Below, in pieces: positions 1 to 7,915 of a stretch of 34,902 nt of DNA. The notes under the pieces are model-generated. The model did not search any database and was not told where the DNA came from. It saw nothing but the letters and a program-made list of their open reading frames with translations. Position 1 is the stretch's first letter. Every line of letters begins with the position of its first letter. This stretch comes from Alphaproteobacteria bacterium (GTDB lineage Bacteria; Pseudomonadota; Alphaproteobacteria; Micavibrionales; Micavibrionaceae). The position numbers and the translations under genes were made by a program. The DNA is taken from the NCBI GenBank assembly GCA_030426925.1, contig JAUHXT010000015.1, positions 1-34,902 on the forward strand. Direction: 5' to 3'.

Positions 1-1
1 C

Positions 2-52
2 GGTGACCACGCTCCGGTCTCGTGCGTCGGTGAAAGCAAGGGGTGCAAATAA
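2..52 (+). CDS. C-terminal tail of an unidentified protein (5' truncated by window edge)
   Basis: One frame is open from the window edge to a TAA at 50-52, encoding 16 residues that end ...SKGCK. It is followed by a short perfect hairpin (47-53 with 57-63) and then a strong rho-independent terminator at 70-100, which is what the 3' end of a plus-strand gene would look like. The family cannot be recognised from so few residues. An RNA gene ending at the same terminator is an alternative. Confidence 0.35.
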   Translation, partial: GDHAPVSCVGESKGCK

Positions 53-69
53 CGCTGTTATTTATAGAA

Positions 70-100
70 GGGCGGAATACTGAGGTGTTCCGCCCTTTTT
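70..100 (+). terminator. Rho-independent terminator
   Basis: GGGCGGAA (70-77) pairs perfectly with TTCCGCCC (88-95) across a 10-nt loop and runs straight into five T residues (96-100). It closes whatever transcript enters the window from the left on the plus strand. A second small palindrome, AAATAAC/GTTATTT, lies just upstream at 47-63. Confidence 0.85.
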
Positions 101-165
101 CGTTCTCGTCACCCAGGCAATGCACAGTGTTCGAGGCGGAGCGCTCGAGAGGCGTTGAGAGGTGC

Positions 166-188
166 TAAGACGGGAACAATGCGTCTTA
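166..188. other. Small inverted repeat in the non-coding stretch between terminator and helicase remnant
   Basis: TAAGACG (166-172) and CGTCTTA (182-188) form a perfect 7-bp stem with a 9-nt loop. The surrounding 101-199 stretch contains no credible gene. There is no T-run, so it is not an obvious terminator. It may be debris from the deletion that truncated the adjacent SUV3 fragment, but that is inference. Confidence 0.35.
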
Positions 189-199
189 ACCTTGGCAAG

Positions 200-460
200 C
201 TAGTTAGAGGCGCCATCGAAATCTAGCTGTCGCCATGCCTCATAGGTCACCAGCGCCGCCGCATTTTTTCCGGCTTTCAGCACCGCCCGGTCATAATTTT
301 CCCGCGCAAGCAAACGCAACGGAAACCCCATCACACCGTTTTCATGCGACAGCATTTCCTCAAACGCGTAATGTGTTTTCCCGGTATTGGTAGGTCCCAG
401 CACGGCCGTAACCCTGCCAGCCCTCTTAACCGCCATATTCGAAACATCCATAAAAATCAT
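200..460 (-). pseudogene. N-terminal fragment of a SUV3-like ATP-dependent RNA helicase
   Basis: The 86-residue reading frame contains a Walker-A-type stretch GPTNTGKTHYAFEEML (about residues 22-37) and the block GFPLRLLARENYDRAV (about 45-60). These are characteristic of the N-terminus of SUV3/mitochondrial-degradosome-type helicases, which in alphaproteobacteria are large proteins of many hundreds of residues. Similarity persists to about residue 72 (ALVT), then the frame changes character and stops within 15 residues, so motifs II-VI and the whole C-terminal half are missing. No further helicase sequence follows downstream on the minus strand, where the next element is the 166-188 palindrome and then the opposing terminator. 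I read this as a gene remnant left by a deletion or rearrangement, with the intact helicase presumably elsewhere. A functional short P-loop protein cannot be excluded. Confidence 0.6.
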
Positions 461-571
461 GTAAACTAATATTTGTTGTTTTCAAAGCCCGCTTGCAGGG
501 TGGTGAAAACGCCTTTTTTTTGCTAAACCGAACAAGACACCAATGACATGACCGCACAAGGACCCTATCCC

Positions 572-2116
572 ATGATCCGTTTCTTTAATGTTTTCAGCAC
601 ATTCGCCCTGATTATCGCTCTGTCGTCACCGGCGCAGGCCGCAGTCGATGCGCAAGGGGCACAAAAGCTTAAAACCCTATTTAAAAACATGATTGAACGG
701 CAAAAGGACGCCTCCACGATTTCCGGTTCCGAATTCCGTACGACTGGTGACGTCATTGTGGAACCGGCTGGCAATTACTATGCGGTAACATTACCGAACA
801 TCACCACGGTCGATGAAAAAGGCAGCCGCGCCGAACTCGGCATGATCGCGATTAACGCCATTCCGGGCGATGAAGACGGTCAATGGAAAATGTCTGTTGC
901 ATGGCCGTCTCCGGTCACTTTCATCAATAAGGAAGGCAAGCCGGAAATGAAAATCGACATCGGTGCCCAGCGTATGGCCGGCCTGTTTGATGAAAGCATG
1001 GAAAATTTCACCAAACTGGATGCCGCATACCAGAACATCCGGATTGAGCATTACGAAAAGGACAACATCGTCACTATTCCCAAAATCACGCTGAAATATA
1101 ATCTGGAAGAAAAACAGCCCGGCGTTTTCTCCGGTCCGATGACCGGTACAGCTGAAAAAATCAAAATCAACGACGGCGCGCAAAACGAACTCCTGTTCAT
1201 TGAAAACGGCAATTTCAAAATTGATGTTGCGGAAATTACCGCCGCCGATAACAAGGCCATGCAAGAAGAATTCGAAGACCTCGCCGACCGTGCCAAAGAC
1301 AGCAACGGCAACATAAGCGCAGACGACAAAAAAGCGGTCTTCAGCGTCATGGCAAAAACCTTTGAATCCCTTGGTAACGGTTTTACAAGTCAGTACAACC
1401 TGAACGGCATCCGCCTTGGCATGCCGGAAAACAAGGGAACGAACGGCCCGACAAAAGTGGAACTGTCAAAAGTCGGTTTTGGTTTTGATATGCAGGGTTT
1501 CAGGGAAAATAATGTCACGCTCAGCCTGCGCATGGGATATGAAGGCCTGCAAATGACCCCGGAACCACCTTCATTCCAGGATGTAGGCCCACAAACGATG
1601 AGCTTTGATCTTAGCCTGAAAGACATCCCCTTCCAGGAATTGTCCGACCTCGCGGAAAACTCCCTCGAAACGTCCCTGCAAAACCCTGCCGCCGCGCAAA
1701 TGGCAAAGGTTCAGGCAATGATGGCTTTACCGCAATTGTTAACGGCGTCTGGAACAAACCTCACAATCAACAGCGCAACATTCAAAAGCAAAATCGCACA
1801 GGCCGAACTGTCCGGCAAAATCAAGGCTGACACAACGGCCGTATCGGGCGGCACCGGGTTCATCAACGCCACCATGTATGGGCTGGATGAATTGATGAGC
1901 ATCGCACAAAAAGCCGCGATTGAATCAAAAGACAAAGAGGAAAAAACAAACATGGCGAAAATTTTCCCTGCACTGGTCTTACTGCGGGGAACAGCCGAAC
2001 AGGACAAAGATGAAAGCGGCAAAACCTTCTATAAATTCCGCATGACATTGGATGAAGAAGGCCAGGCGATGATTAACTCGACCGAATTAAACGCCCTGAA
2101 AAAGGCGGTGGAATAA
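572..2116 (+). CDS. Exported protein of unknown function (514 aa)
   Basis: I do not recognise the family. The start at 572 is preferred over an in-frame ATG at 548 because AAGGA at 558-562 sits 9 nt before it and the protein then begins directly with a signal peptide. That peptide has basic R3, a hydrophobic core at about 6-18 and an AQA-A type cleavage site near residue 23. The mature part is polar, rich in Lys, Asp, Glu, Asn and Thr, with alternating hydrophobic residues suggesting extended beta structure and no further membrane segment. The pattern fits a periplasmic or outer-membrane-associated protein. It stands alone on the plus strand, converging on hemW only 2 nt beyond its stop. No terminator is evident between them. 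Function is unassigned. Confidence 0.88.
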   Translation: MIRFFNVFSTFALIIALSSPAQAAVDAQGAQKLKTLFKNMIERQKDASTISGSEFRTTGDVIVEPAGNYYAVTLPNITTVDEKGSRAELGMIAINAIPGDEDGQWKMSVAWPSPVTFINKEGKPEMKIDIGAQRMAGLFDESMENFTKLDAAYQNIRIEHYEKDNIVTIPKITLKYNLEEKQPGVFSGPMTGTAEKIKINDGAQNELLFIENGNFKIDVAEITAADNKAMQEEFEDLADRAKDSNGNISADDKKAVFSVMAKTFESLGNGFTSQYNLNGIRLGMPENKGTNGPTKVELSKVGFGFDMQGFRENNVTLSLRMGYEGLQMTPEPPSFQDVGPQTMSFDLSLKDIPFQELSDLAENSLETSLQNPAAAQMAKVQAMMALPQLLTASGTNLTINSATFKSKIAQAELSGKIKADTTAVSGGTGFINATMYGLDELMSIAQKAAIESKDKEEKTNMAKIFPALVLLRGTAEQDKDESGKTFYKFRMTLDEEGQAMINSTELNALKKAVE

Positions 2117-2118
2117 AT

Positions 2119-3243
2119 CTACAACAGGTAATTCAAAATACCGTTCAAACGCTGCAATCCTTTCACGGTAGGTTGCAGCGTTTGCCCGTTCAGGGTAACA
2201 AGCCCCTCACCCTCCAGCGCATGAATACGCCCCATATCAAACCGCTCTTCATACCCGGTGATTGACACACCGTCGCGCAAACGCAAACCCATCATCATTG
2301 CTTCTTCAAACAACTGGTCGTCTGTAATAACTTCAAAATCGTGAGAACCGTGGCCGTTCTCTTTCACGCGGCCCATCCACACATCCGGCGCCTTATGCGC
2401 GCGTGTCGCCTGTTTTTGACCGTTCATCGTAATACGCCCGTGCGCACCGGGGCCAATACCGACATAATCGCCATACCGCCAGTATGTCATGTTGTGTAAG
2501 GATTCCTGCCCCGCCGCCGCATGGTTGGAAACCTCATAAGCCGGCAAGCCCGCCTCTTCCATCACTTCCTGCGTCGCCTCATATAACGCACCGCCGTCAT
2601 CTTCGTCCGGAACCTCAAAATCCTTGCGCTGGTACATGGTATGGAACGCCGTCCCCGGTTCAATGGTCAACTGGTATAATGACAAATGCCCGTCGGCATA
2701 GCGTAGCGCGTCCTGCAACTCCGCCCGCCAGTCCGTAACACTTTGCTCCGGTCGCGCATAAATCAGGTCGAACGAATACCGCTCGAACGTATCTCGCGCG
2801 ATTGTAATCGCTTTAATCGCTTCCGCCGCTGTATGTTGCCGCCCTAAAAACTTCAGCTCATCATCCCGCATTGACTGCACACCCAGCGACACCCGGTTCA
2901 CTCCTGCGCTTTTAAAATCTCTGAATTTTCCGGCTTCCACAGATGTCGGGTTTGCTTCCAGCGTGATTTCCGCATCACGCGCAACGCTCCAGTTTTCGGC
3001 AATCGTATCCAGAACATGCGCCGTCGTTTCCGGTTGCATCAATGATGGCGTCCCGCCGCCAAAAAATACGGACGTCACAACCCGCCCCTTCAATAACGAA
3101 GCATAATATTCTATTTCCCGCCGATACGCGTCCCGCCACGCATGGTGATCGATGTTACTCGCTACATGGGAATTGAAATCGCAATACGGGCACTTGGACG
3201 CACAAAACGGCCAGTGAATATAAACGCCGAACAACTCACTCAT
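2119..3243 (-). CDS. hemW: Radical SAM heme chaperone HemW (coproporphyrinogen III oxidase-like)
   Basis: HemW-type proteins are radical SAM enzymes that bind heme and deliver it to acceptor proteins, and they are often misannotated as HemN. The 374-residue protein begins near IHWPFCASKCPYCDFN, giving a CxxxCxxC [4Fe-4S] motif at C14, C18 and C21. The residue two after C21 is Phe where genuine HemN has a fourth Cys, which favours HemW over the oxidase. An FFGGGTPSL glycine-rich SAM-binding block follows at about residue 60. Its ATG overlaps the TGA of the upstream small membrane protein by one base, so translation is probably coupled. Being downstream of rph and rdgB is common in alphaproteobacteria. 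Length matches the family. Confidence 0.93.
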   Translation of the reverse strand: MSELFGVYIHWPFCASKCPYCDFNSHVASNIDHHAWRDAYRREIEYYASLLKGRVVTSVFFGGGTPSLMQPETTAHVLDTIAENWSVARDAEITLEANPTSVEAGKFRDFKSAGVNRVSLGVQSMRDDELKFLGRQHTAAEAIKAITIARDTFERYSFDLIYARPEQSVTDWRAELQDALRYADGHLSLYQLTIEPGTAFHTMYQRKDFEVPDEDDGGALYEATQEVMEEAGLPAYEVSNHAAAGQESLHNMTYWRYGDYVGIGPGAHGRITMNGQKQATRAHKAPDVWMGRVKENGHGSHDFEVITDDQLFEEAMMMGLRLRDGVSITGYEERFDMGRIHALEGEGLVTLNGQTLQPTVKGLQRLNGILNYLL

Positions 3244-3629
3244 CAGTTAAACAAAACAGGTTGCAGGCTCGGCTGGTTCACACCTGCGCCAACACCGATT
3301 GTATTGCGCATGGCTTCAATAACGATAGGCAGGGAAAACAACGCACCACCGGACGCAAGTCGTATCGCCCCTTCCTGCAATTTCGCATTGGACGGGTTCT
3401 CGACATGGTCCTTGATTTTCAGGATACCCGTCGTGCCGTACAAAAGCCCCAGCATATACGCAAGACCGGTCAGCAGTTTCGGCAAGTCCTGAATAGACGT
3501 GATGATATTTTCGGAAATATCGCTGAAATCCTGCCCGGCAAACGCCTGCCCGGCGATCAATACCATCAGGAAAACTGCGATATGCGCCGGATAAATATGT
3601 AAAGTGCTATTGCTGTTTCTACCAGTCAT
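3243..3629 (-). CDS. Small membrane protein resembling Dot/Icm IcmD/DotP
   Basis: The 128-residue protein has an N-terminal hydrophobic segment ending in AGQAFAG (about 16-32), which could be a signal peptide or anchor. A second hydrophobic segment lies at about 50-70 and a third at about 91-108. Between the last two is a K-x-K-x-H-x-x-N-P motif (K71, K73, H75, N78, P79). This spacing and motif resemble IcmD/DotP, a small inner-membrane component of the Dot/Icm type IVB secretion system, and more loosely VirB2/TrbC-like pilins. No other secretion genes are in the window, so it is an orphan here. It overlaps hemW by one base (TGATG). The existence of the gene is well supported by coupling and composition. 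The family assignment is from memory of the motif and is moderate. Confidence 0.65.
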   Translation of the reverse strand: MTGRNSNSTLHIYPAHIAVFLMVLIAGQAFAGQDFSDISENIITSIQDLPKLLTGLAYMLGLLYGTTGILKIKDHVENPSNAKLQEGAIRLASGGALFSLPIVIEAMRNTIGVGAGVNQPSLQPVLFN

Positions 3630-3673
3630 GGCAAATATATTATTCTGGCATCGAAAAATTTCCAGTATTTAGT

Positions 3674-3779
3674 TTAGAGCAAACAGCGTTTTATTTTGGG
3701 CAGGCGCAAGAAGCGAAGTGTACACGAGTACATGAGCGACGCAGCAACGAACCCCAAAATCAAACGATGGAAGCTCTAA
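3674..3779. repeat. Structured intergenic hairpin repeat, copy 1
   Basis: The terminal stem TTAGAGC (3674-3680) pairs with GCTCTAA (3773-3779). An internal loop (AAACAG opposite ATGGAA) follows, then a stem CGTTTTATTTTGGG (3687-3700) against the complementary stretch 3752-3767. A larger internal loop contains GGCAGGCGC on the left and GACGCAGCAACGAA on the right. An apical stem TGTAC (3719-3723)/GTACA (3728-3732) with a 4-nt loop closes the structure. The right end includes the rdgB stop codon. Four further elements with the same layout are in the window. Confidence 0.8.
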
Positions 3780-4369
3780 GCCGCTTTTGCCTTCAGATAA
3801 CCGACAAACTGCTGCACGGCCAGCGCACGGTGTGATATCTTGTGCTTCTCCGCGCTCTCCATTTCCCCGAACGTCATATTGTACCCGCTGGGCACAAACA
3901 TCGGGTCGTAACCGAACCCCTTGTTCCCGCGTGGCGGCCACACGGCCAACCCGTCAATACGTCCTTCAAAAATCTCTTCCCGGCCATCGGGATAGACCAG
4001 CGCTAATACGGCCACAAAATACGCGCTGCGGTCTTCTGCTTCGCCCAATTCCTCGTTCACACGCACCATGGCGGCATTAAAATCGCGTCCCGCTTCCGTT
4101 TCCGCCCAGCGCGCGGAATAAATACCCGGCCTCCCCATTAAGGAGGTCACGCAAAACCCGCTATCATCGGCCAGCGTCGGCAGGCCTGTAGCTTCACACC
4201 CTGCTTTTGCTTTCAACAATGCATTATCGGTAAAGGTCGTCCCCGTTTCTTCCGGCTCCGGCAGGTCAAAATCCGCTGCAGATTTCAGCGTAATGCCCAG
4301 TTGCGCTAACATCTCTTCAAACTCCCGCACCTTGCCGGTATTGTGGGTGGCGATTAATAACGTATCCAT
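3776..4369 (-). CDS. rdgB: RdgB/HAM1 non-canonical purine NTP pyrophosphatase (XTP/dITPase)
   Basis: This enzyme hydrolyses dITP, ITP and XTP to the monophosphate plus pyrophosphate, keeping deaminated purines out of nucleic acids. The 197-residue protein opens with [12 protein letters not shown], the family (S/T)xxNxxK substrate motif (T8, N10, K13). ADDSGFCV with the catalytic/metal acidic residues is at about 66-73. [11 protein letters not shown] and the EKHKISHRA block near the C-terminus recognise the base and phosphates. Length is typical. The start lies 3 nt after the mscS stop, so both are probably on one transcript from rph. Its TAG stop lies inside the right end of hairpin repeat copy 1, so the mRNA would carry that hairpin immediately after the coding sequence. 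Confidence 0.95.
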   Translation of the reverse strand: MDTLLIATHNTGKVREFEEMLAQLGITLKSAADFDLPEPEETGTTFTDNALLKAKAGCEATGLPTLADDSGFCVTSLMGRPGIYSARWAETEAGRDFNAAMVRVNEELGEAEDRSAYFVAVLALVYPDGREEIFEGRIDGLAVWPPRGNKGFGYDPMFVPSGYNMTFGEMESAEKHKISHRALAVQQFVGYLKAKAA

Positions 4370-4372
4370 GAA

Positions 4373-5440
4373 TTAAGCGGCCTTGTCCTTTGTCTCATTG
4401 TCCACCTGCAACTCCCCACGCATACGCGGCAGTTTATCAGCATGGTTTTTCTGAATGTAATGTATAAGTTTTTCGCGCACATCGCACCGCAAATCCCACG
4501 CGGTCGGCGCGTTTTTCGCACTGACCAGCACCCGCACGACAATGGTCGTTTCTTTCGTATCAATCACCTGCACGACCTTCACATTGCCGTTCCACAAATG
4601 ATTGTTCTCCAGAATACGGTCCAGCTCAGCGCGCAGCTCATCAATCGGCATGGTGTAATCAAGGTACAATGTCACATCGCCAATGATACTCGCCGACGTC
4701 CGCGTCCAGTTCTGGAACGGGTGTTCGACAAAATACGAAATCGGTAAAATCAGCCGCCGCAAATCCCATATCTTTACGACAACGTACGTCAGGTTGATTT
4801 CCTCAATCCACCCCCACTCGCCCTCCACAACGACCGAGTCATCAATACGGATGGGTTGCGTAATCGCGATTTGAAGTCCGGTAAAGAAATTCCCGATTGT
4901 TTTCTGCGCGGCAAACCCGATAACAATACCGGCCACCCCGGCAGATGCCAGCAAACTGACACCCAGCGAGCGTATTTCCTCGAACGTCATCAACGCCGCC
5001 GCAATGGCAAGGATAATAATAATCGACGTCACAATCCGGCGCATCACCCGCACCTGCGTATATACCGTCCGTGCACGCAAATTATCTTCCGTGCTGATAT
5101 CAAACCGCCGCAACAACTGCTCGCTGGCAAAGCGCAGCAAATTAATACCCAGCCACGCAACACTCAGGATCATAAGAATCGTATAACCTTTATGGATCCA
5201 CGGATAATCGTCCGTATTCAGGCCGAATTGCTGAATGACCGTATAGACAACAGAAATAAAGAAAAACGCCTGTACCGGCCGGATAACAGCGGCATACAGG
5301 CGACGAAACAAACTCTCTCTTTTTTCTTCTGCCTTGTGTTTCAAAAAACGCTCAAGCACAAGGTAGAAGATAACAACAGCGGCGGTTAAACCGGCCTTGA
5401 TGATAAAGTCTTCGCTTGTGAAGTTGTCGATCCAGTCCAT
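4373..5440 (-). CDS. MscS-family mechanosensitive ion channel
   Basis: MscS-type channels open under membrane tension and release solutes during hypo-osmotic shock. The 355-residue protein has N-terminal membrane segments at about 10-30, 50-70, 85-105 and 130-150. The pore-lining helix follows, with the small-residue pattern SLLASAGVAGIVIGFAAQKT, and then the beta-domain sequence around RIDDSVVVEGEWGWIEEI. A soluble alpha/beta C-terminal vestibule follows. It is longer than E. coli MscS, with extra N-terminal helices, as in many YnaI/YbdG-like relatives. Its ATG overlaps the rph TAA by one base (TAATG), implying translational coupling. Its place between rph and rdgB is an insertion into a commonly conserved pair. 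Substrate selectivity cannot be read. Confidence 0.92.
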   Translation of the reverse strand: MDWIDNFTSEDFIIKAGLTAAVVIFYLVLERFLKHKAEEKRESLFRRLYAAVIRPVQAFFFISVVYTVIQQFGLNTDDYPWIHKGYTILMILSVAWLGINLLRFASEQLLRRFDISTEDNLRARTVYTQVRVMRRIVTSIIIILAIAAALMTFEEIRSLGVSLLASAGVAGIVIGFAAQKTIGNFFTGLQIAITQPIRIDDSVVVEGEWGWIEEINLTYVVVKIWDLRRLILPISYFVEHPFQNWTRTSASIIGDVTLYLDYTMPIDELRAELDRILENNHLWNGNVKVVQVIDTKETTIVVRVLVSAKNAPTAWDLRCDVREKLIHYIQKNHADKLPRMRGELQVDNETKDKAA

Positions 5441-6162
5441 TACGTATCAGTCAGTGCCTTTTTCTGCGCGTCTACCAATTCCCCGCACCCTTTTTTCGCA
5501 AGACCCAGCAACGTTTGAAACTCATCTTCGCTGAACGGGTCTTTTTCCGCCGTTCCCTGGATCTCGACAATGCCGCCCTTGCCCGTAATCACGAAATTCG
5601 CGTCCGTCTCGGCATCGCTGTCTTCCGCGTAATCAAGGTCCAGCACAGGCGTGCCCTTATAAATCCCGCACGATATCGCCGATACGGTATCTTTTAGCGG
5701 CATGCTCTCCAGAATTTTAATATCCACCATGTATTGTAACGCGGCATGCAGCGCGACATAAGCGCCGGTAACGGACGCTGTGCGCGTTCCGCCATCCGCC
5801 TGTATGACATCACAATCAATTTTCACCTGCCGTTCGCCCAGCGCACGCATATCGACAACGGCGCGTAACGCCCGTCCAATGAGCCGCTGGATTTCCTGTG
5901 TCCGGCCTGATTGCCTTCCGCGCGCCGCTTCCCGGTCCATGCGCTGCCCGGTCGAACGCGGCAGCATACCGTATTCAGCCGTCACCCATCCCTTGCCCGT
6001 TCCGCGCATCCATCCCGGCACGCTGTTTTCAACGCTGGCGGTACACAGCACATGCGTATCACCGAATTTTGCCATACATGATCCTTCCGCATGTTTGGCA
6101 TATCCCGGTATCAGTTCAATGGTGCGTAAAGCGTCGGCAGCGCGGCCCGATGGTCGTGACAT
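5440..6162 (-). CDS. rph: Ribonuclease PH
   Basis: RNase PH is a phosphate-dependent 3'-5' exoribonuclease that trims the 3' tails of pre-tRNAs. The 240-residue protein matches family length. It opens with [17 protein letters not shown], carries the [16 protein letters not shown] block (about 57-72), and then the basic stretch [20 protein letters not shown] (about 85-104) that lines the phosphate and RNA site. VDIDV-like catalytic acids appear as [20 protein letters not shown]. It is the first gene of the rph-mscS-rdgB-icmD-like-hemW run and starts 28 nt downstream of the nth stop. In many alphaproteobacteria rph lies next to hrcA, but here the two are about 10 kb apart. Confidence 0.95.
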   Translation of the reverse strand: MSRPSGRAADALRTIELIPGYAKHAEGSCMAKFGDTHVLCTASVENSVPGWMRGTGKGWVTAEYGMLPRSTGQRMDREAARGRQSGRTQEIQRLIGRALRAVVDMRALGERQVKIDCDVIQADGGTRTASVTGAYVALHAALQYMVDIKILESMPLKDTVSAISCGIYKGTPVLDLDYAEDSDAETDANFVITGKGGIVEIQGTAEKDPFSEDEFQTLLGLAKKGCGELVDAQKKALTDT

Positions 6163-6190
6163 AAATATTCCTTTCTATTACTCTTTTGGC

Positions 6191-6823
6191 TTATAAAGCT
6201 TTTTCCTTGAAAGCGCAAAGGTCCGAAACCACACAATCCCCGCATTCCGGTTTGCGCGCCTTGCACACATAACGCCCATGCAGGATAAGCCAGTGATGGC
6301 AATGCAGCTTGAATTCATCCGGCACAACGCGCTCCAGTTCCTTTTCCACCGCATCCGGCGTCTTCCCCGGCGCCAGACCGGTACGGTTGGACACGCGGAA
6401 AATATGCGTATCGACCGCAATGGTCGGCTGCCCGAACGCCATGTTCACCACAACGTTCGCCGTTTTACGCCCAACGCCCGGCAGCTTCACAAGTTCCTCG
6501 CGGTCTTGCGGGACAACCCCGCCATACTCTTTCACCAGAATTTCGGACAGCGCCTTGACGTTCTTCGCCTTGCCCTTATACAGGCCGATGGTTTTGATCT
6601 TGTCTTCTATCTGCTCGACACTCAGCGCTGCCATCTTCTCCGGCGTATCGGCCAACGCAAACAAACCCGGCGTCGCCTTGTTCACGCCCTTGTCCGTCGC
6701 TTGTGCCGATAACACGACGGCTACCAGCAACGTATACGGGTCTTTATGCTTCAGCTCTCCTTTTGGCTCCGGGTTCTGCGCCCGCAAGCGGCTAAAGAAT
6801 TCGGTGATGTCCGCGCGTTTCAT
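6191..6823 (-). CDS. nth: Endonuclease III
   Basis: This is a bifunctional DNA glycosylase/AP lyase for oxidised pyrimidines in base-excision repair. The 210-residue protein has the helix-hairpin-helix LPGVGRKTAN, with catalytic Lys120 and Asp138 (VDTH) at exactly the positions they hold in the E. coli enzyme. The [4Fe-4S] cysteines C187, C194, C197 and C203 (C-x6-C-x2-C-x5-C) also match. Everything needed for activity is present. The start is 14 nt from the divergently transcribed DUF2244 gene, an arrangement that leaves almost no room for two separate promoters. nth beside a DUF2244 gene is a recurrent alphaproteobacterial neighbourhood. Confidence 0.97.
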   Translation of the reverse strand: MKRADITEFFSRLRAQNPEPKGELKHKDPYTLLVAVVLSAQATDKGVNKATPGLFALADTPEKMAALSVEQIEDKIKTIGLYKGKAKNVKALSEILVKEYGGVVPQDREELVKLPGVGRKTANVVVNMAFGQPTIAVDTHIFRVSNRTGLAPGKTPDAVEKELERVVPDEFKLHCHHWLILHGRYVCKARKPECGDCVVSDLCAFKEKAL

Positions 6824-6837
6824 GCTATCCTGACTAT

Positions 6838-7371
6838 ATGAATATAGAGAAAACTGTCACCCAAGCTGGCGCGGTTACAAAAGAAAATCAAGGCATTCCT
6901 GTAAAAGATGCCGACGATGTGCTTTTCCACGCCGTCCTCTATCCGCACCGCTCGCTGGACAAAAAAGGCTTCATCATCTTTATGGCCGTCCTGCTCGGCA
7001 TGAATACGCTCATCAGCTTGTTTTTCTACAGCAAGGGCGCATGGCCGGTGGTTGGCTTCATGGGACTGGAAATCCTGATGGTCTGGTTTATGTTCCGCGC
7101 CAGTTATTTAAGCGCGCATGACTACGAAACCGTGACCCTGACCCGCGATGAACTGGTCGTTGAAGACCATACAAGAAACCGCCCCTACGCCCGCTGGACG
7201 TTCAATCCCGCATGGGTGCAGGTTGTCATGGACGATCCCGCGCACCATGAAAGCGAACTGACCATCCTGTCGCACGGCAAAGGCGTTGTCATCGGCGGAT
7301 TCCTCAGCCCGGAAGAAAGGCTTGATCTCGCGAAGAATCTGCGCGAACATGTAAACAAAACCAGAACATAG
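6838..7371 (+). CDS. DUF2244 family membrane protein
   Basis: The 177-residue protein carries the family-typical block LYPHRSLDKKGFIIFM. Two closely spaced transmembrane segments follow at about 47-65 and 68-88. A cytoplasmic domain comes next with LTRDELVVEDHT and a PARWTF-like segment (YARWTFNPAWVQV). DUF2244 proteins are small integral membrane proteins of unknown biochemical function, common in alphaproteobacteria and often near nth or cytochrome genes. It starts 14 nt from the divergent nth start, and ogt follows after 13 nt on the same strand. The N-terminal ~30 residues are polar and less typical, so a slightly later start is conceivable. Confidence 0.85.
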   Translation: MNIEKTVTQAGAVTKENQGIPVKDADDVLFHAVLYPHRSLDKKGFIIFMAVLLGMNTLISLFFYSKGAWPVVGFMGLEILMVWFMFRASYLSAHDYETVTLTRDELVVEDHTRNRPYARWTFNPAWVQVVMDDPAHHESELTILSHGKGVVIGGFLSPEERLDLAKNLREHVNKTRT

Positions 7372-7384
7372 CAAAGGGACGCCC

Positions 7385-7915
7385 ATGCAACCCGTCATCA
7401 CTTACGGAATCTTTGATACCGAAATAGGCTCCATCGTCATTGGCGAAAGCGTAAAAGGCCTATGCTGGCTCGGATGGATGACACAAGGGTACAAAGGCAA
7501 CGGCCTCGACCGTATGAAAGAACACTTCTCCGGCTCAACCTTTATTCAGGACGATAAAAAAATGAAGCCAGCCATGACCGCCATTCTGGATGCCTGGAAA
7601 AATGACGACCTGTCCGCCATCAAAATGGATATTCACGGCACGGACTTTCAAAAAATAGTCTGGAACGCGTTGCTGGACATACCGAAAGGCACGGTCTGCA
7701 GCTACGGCGATATTGCCAATGCGATTAAAAAGCCGAAAGCATTCCGTGCCGTTGGCTCTGCCGTTGGTGAAAACCCGATTTCCCTGCTGATCCCCTGTCA
7801 CCGCGTGGTTCAGTCAACCGGCAAGCTTGGCAATTACGGCTGGGGCGTCGATGTGAAGGAAAATCTTTTGAAATTAGAGGCCAAGAACGTCGCGCATACT
7901 GTAAAGGCCGCTTGA
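7385..7915 (+). CDS. ogt: Methylated-DNA--protein-cysteine S-methyltransferase
   Basis: This suicide repair protein transfers a methyl or alkyl group from O6-alkylguanine (and O4-alkylthymine) to its own cysteine. The 176-residue protein ends with the methyltransferase domain: PKGTVCSYGDIA (about 100-111), AFRAVGSAVGENP (about 119-131), and the active-site IPCHRVV with nucleophile Cys138. There is an N-terminal ribonuclease-like domain but no Ada zinc domain, so it is the Ogt/Ada-C type. AAGGGACG precedes the ATG by about 6 nt. The last 42 nt overlap the end of dapB on the opposite strand, so the two genes share their 3' ends. Co-direction with the DUF2244 gene suggests a two-gene unit. Confidence 0.94.
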   Translation: MQPVITYGIFDTEIGSIVIGESVKGLCWLGWMTQGYKGNGLDRMKEHFSGSTFIQDDKKMKPAMTAILDAWKNDDLSAIKMDIHGTDFQKIVWNALLDIPKGTVCSYGDIANAIKKPKAFRAVGSAVGENPISLLIPCHRVVQSTGKLGNYGWGVDVKENLLKLEAKNVAHTVKAA

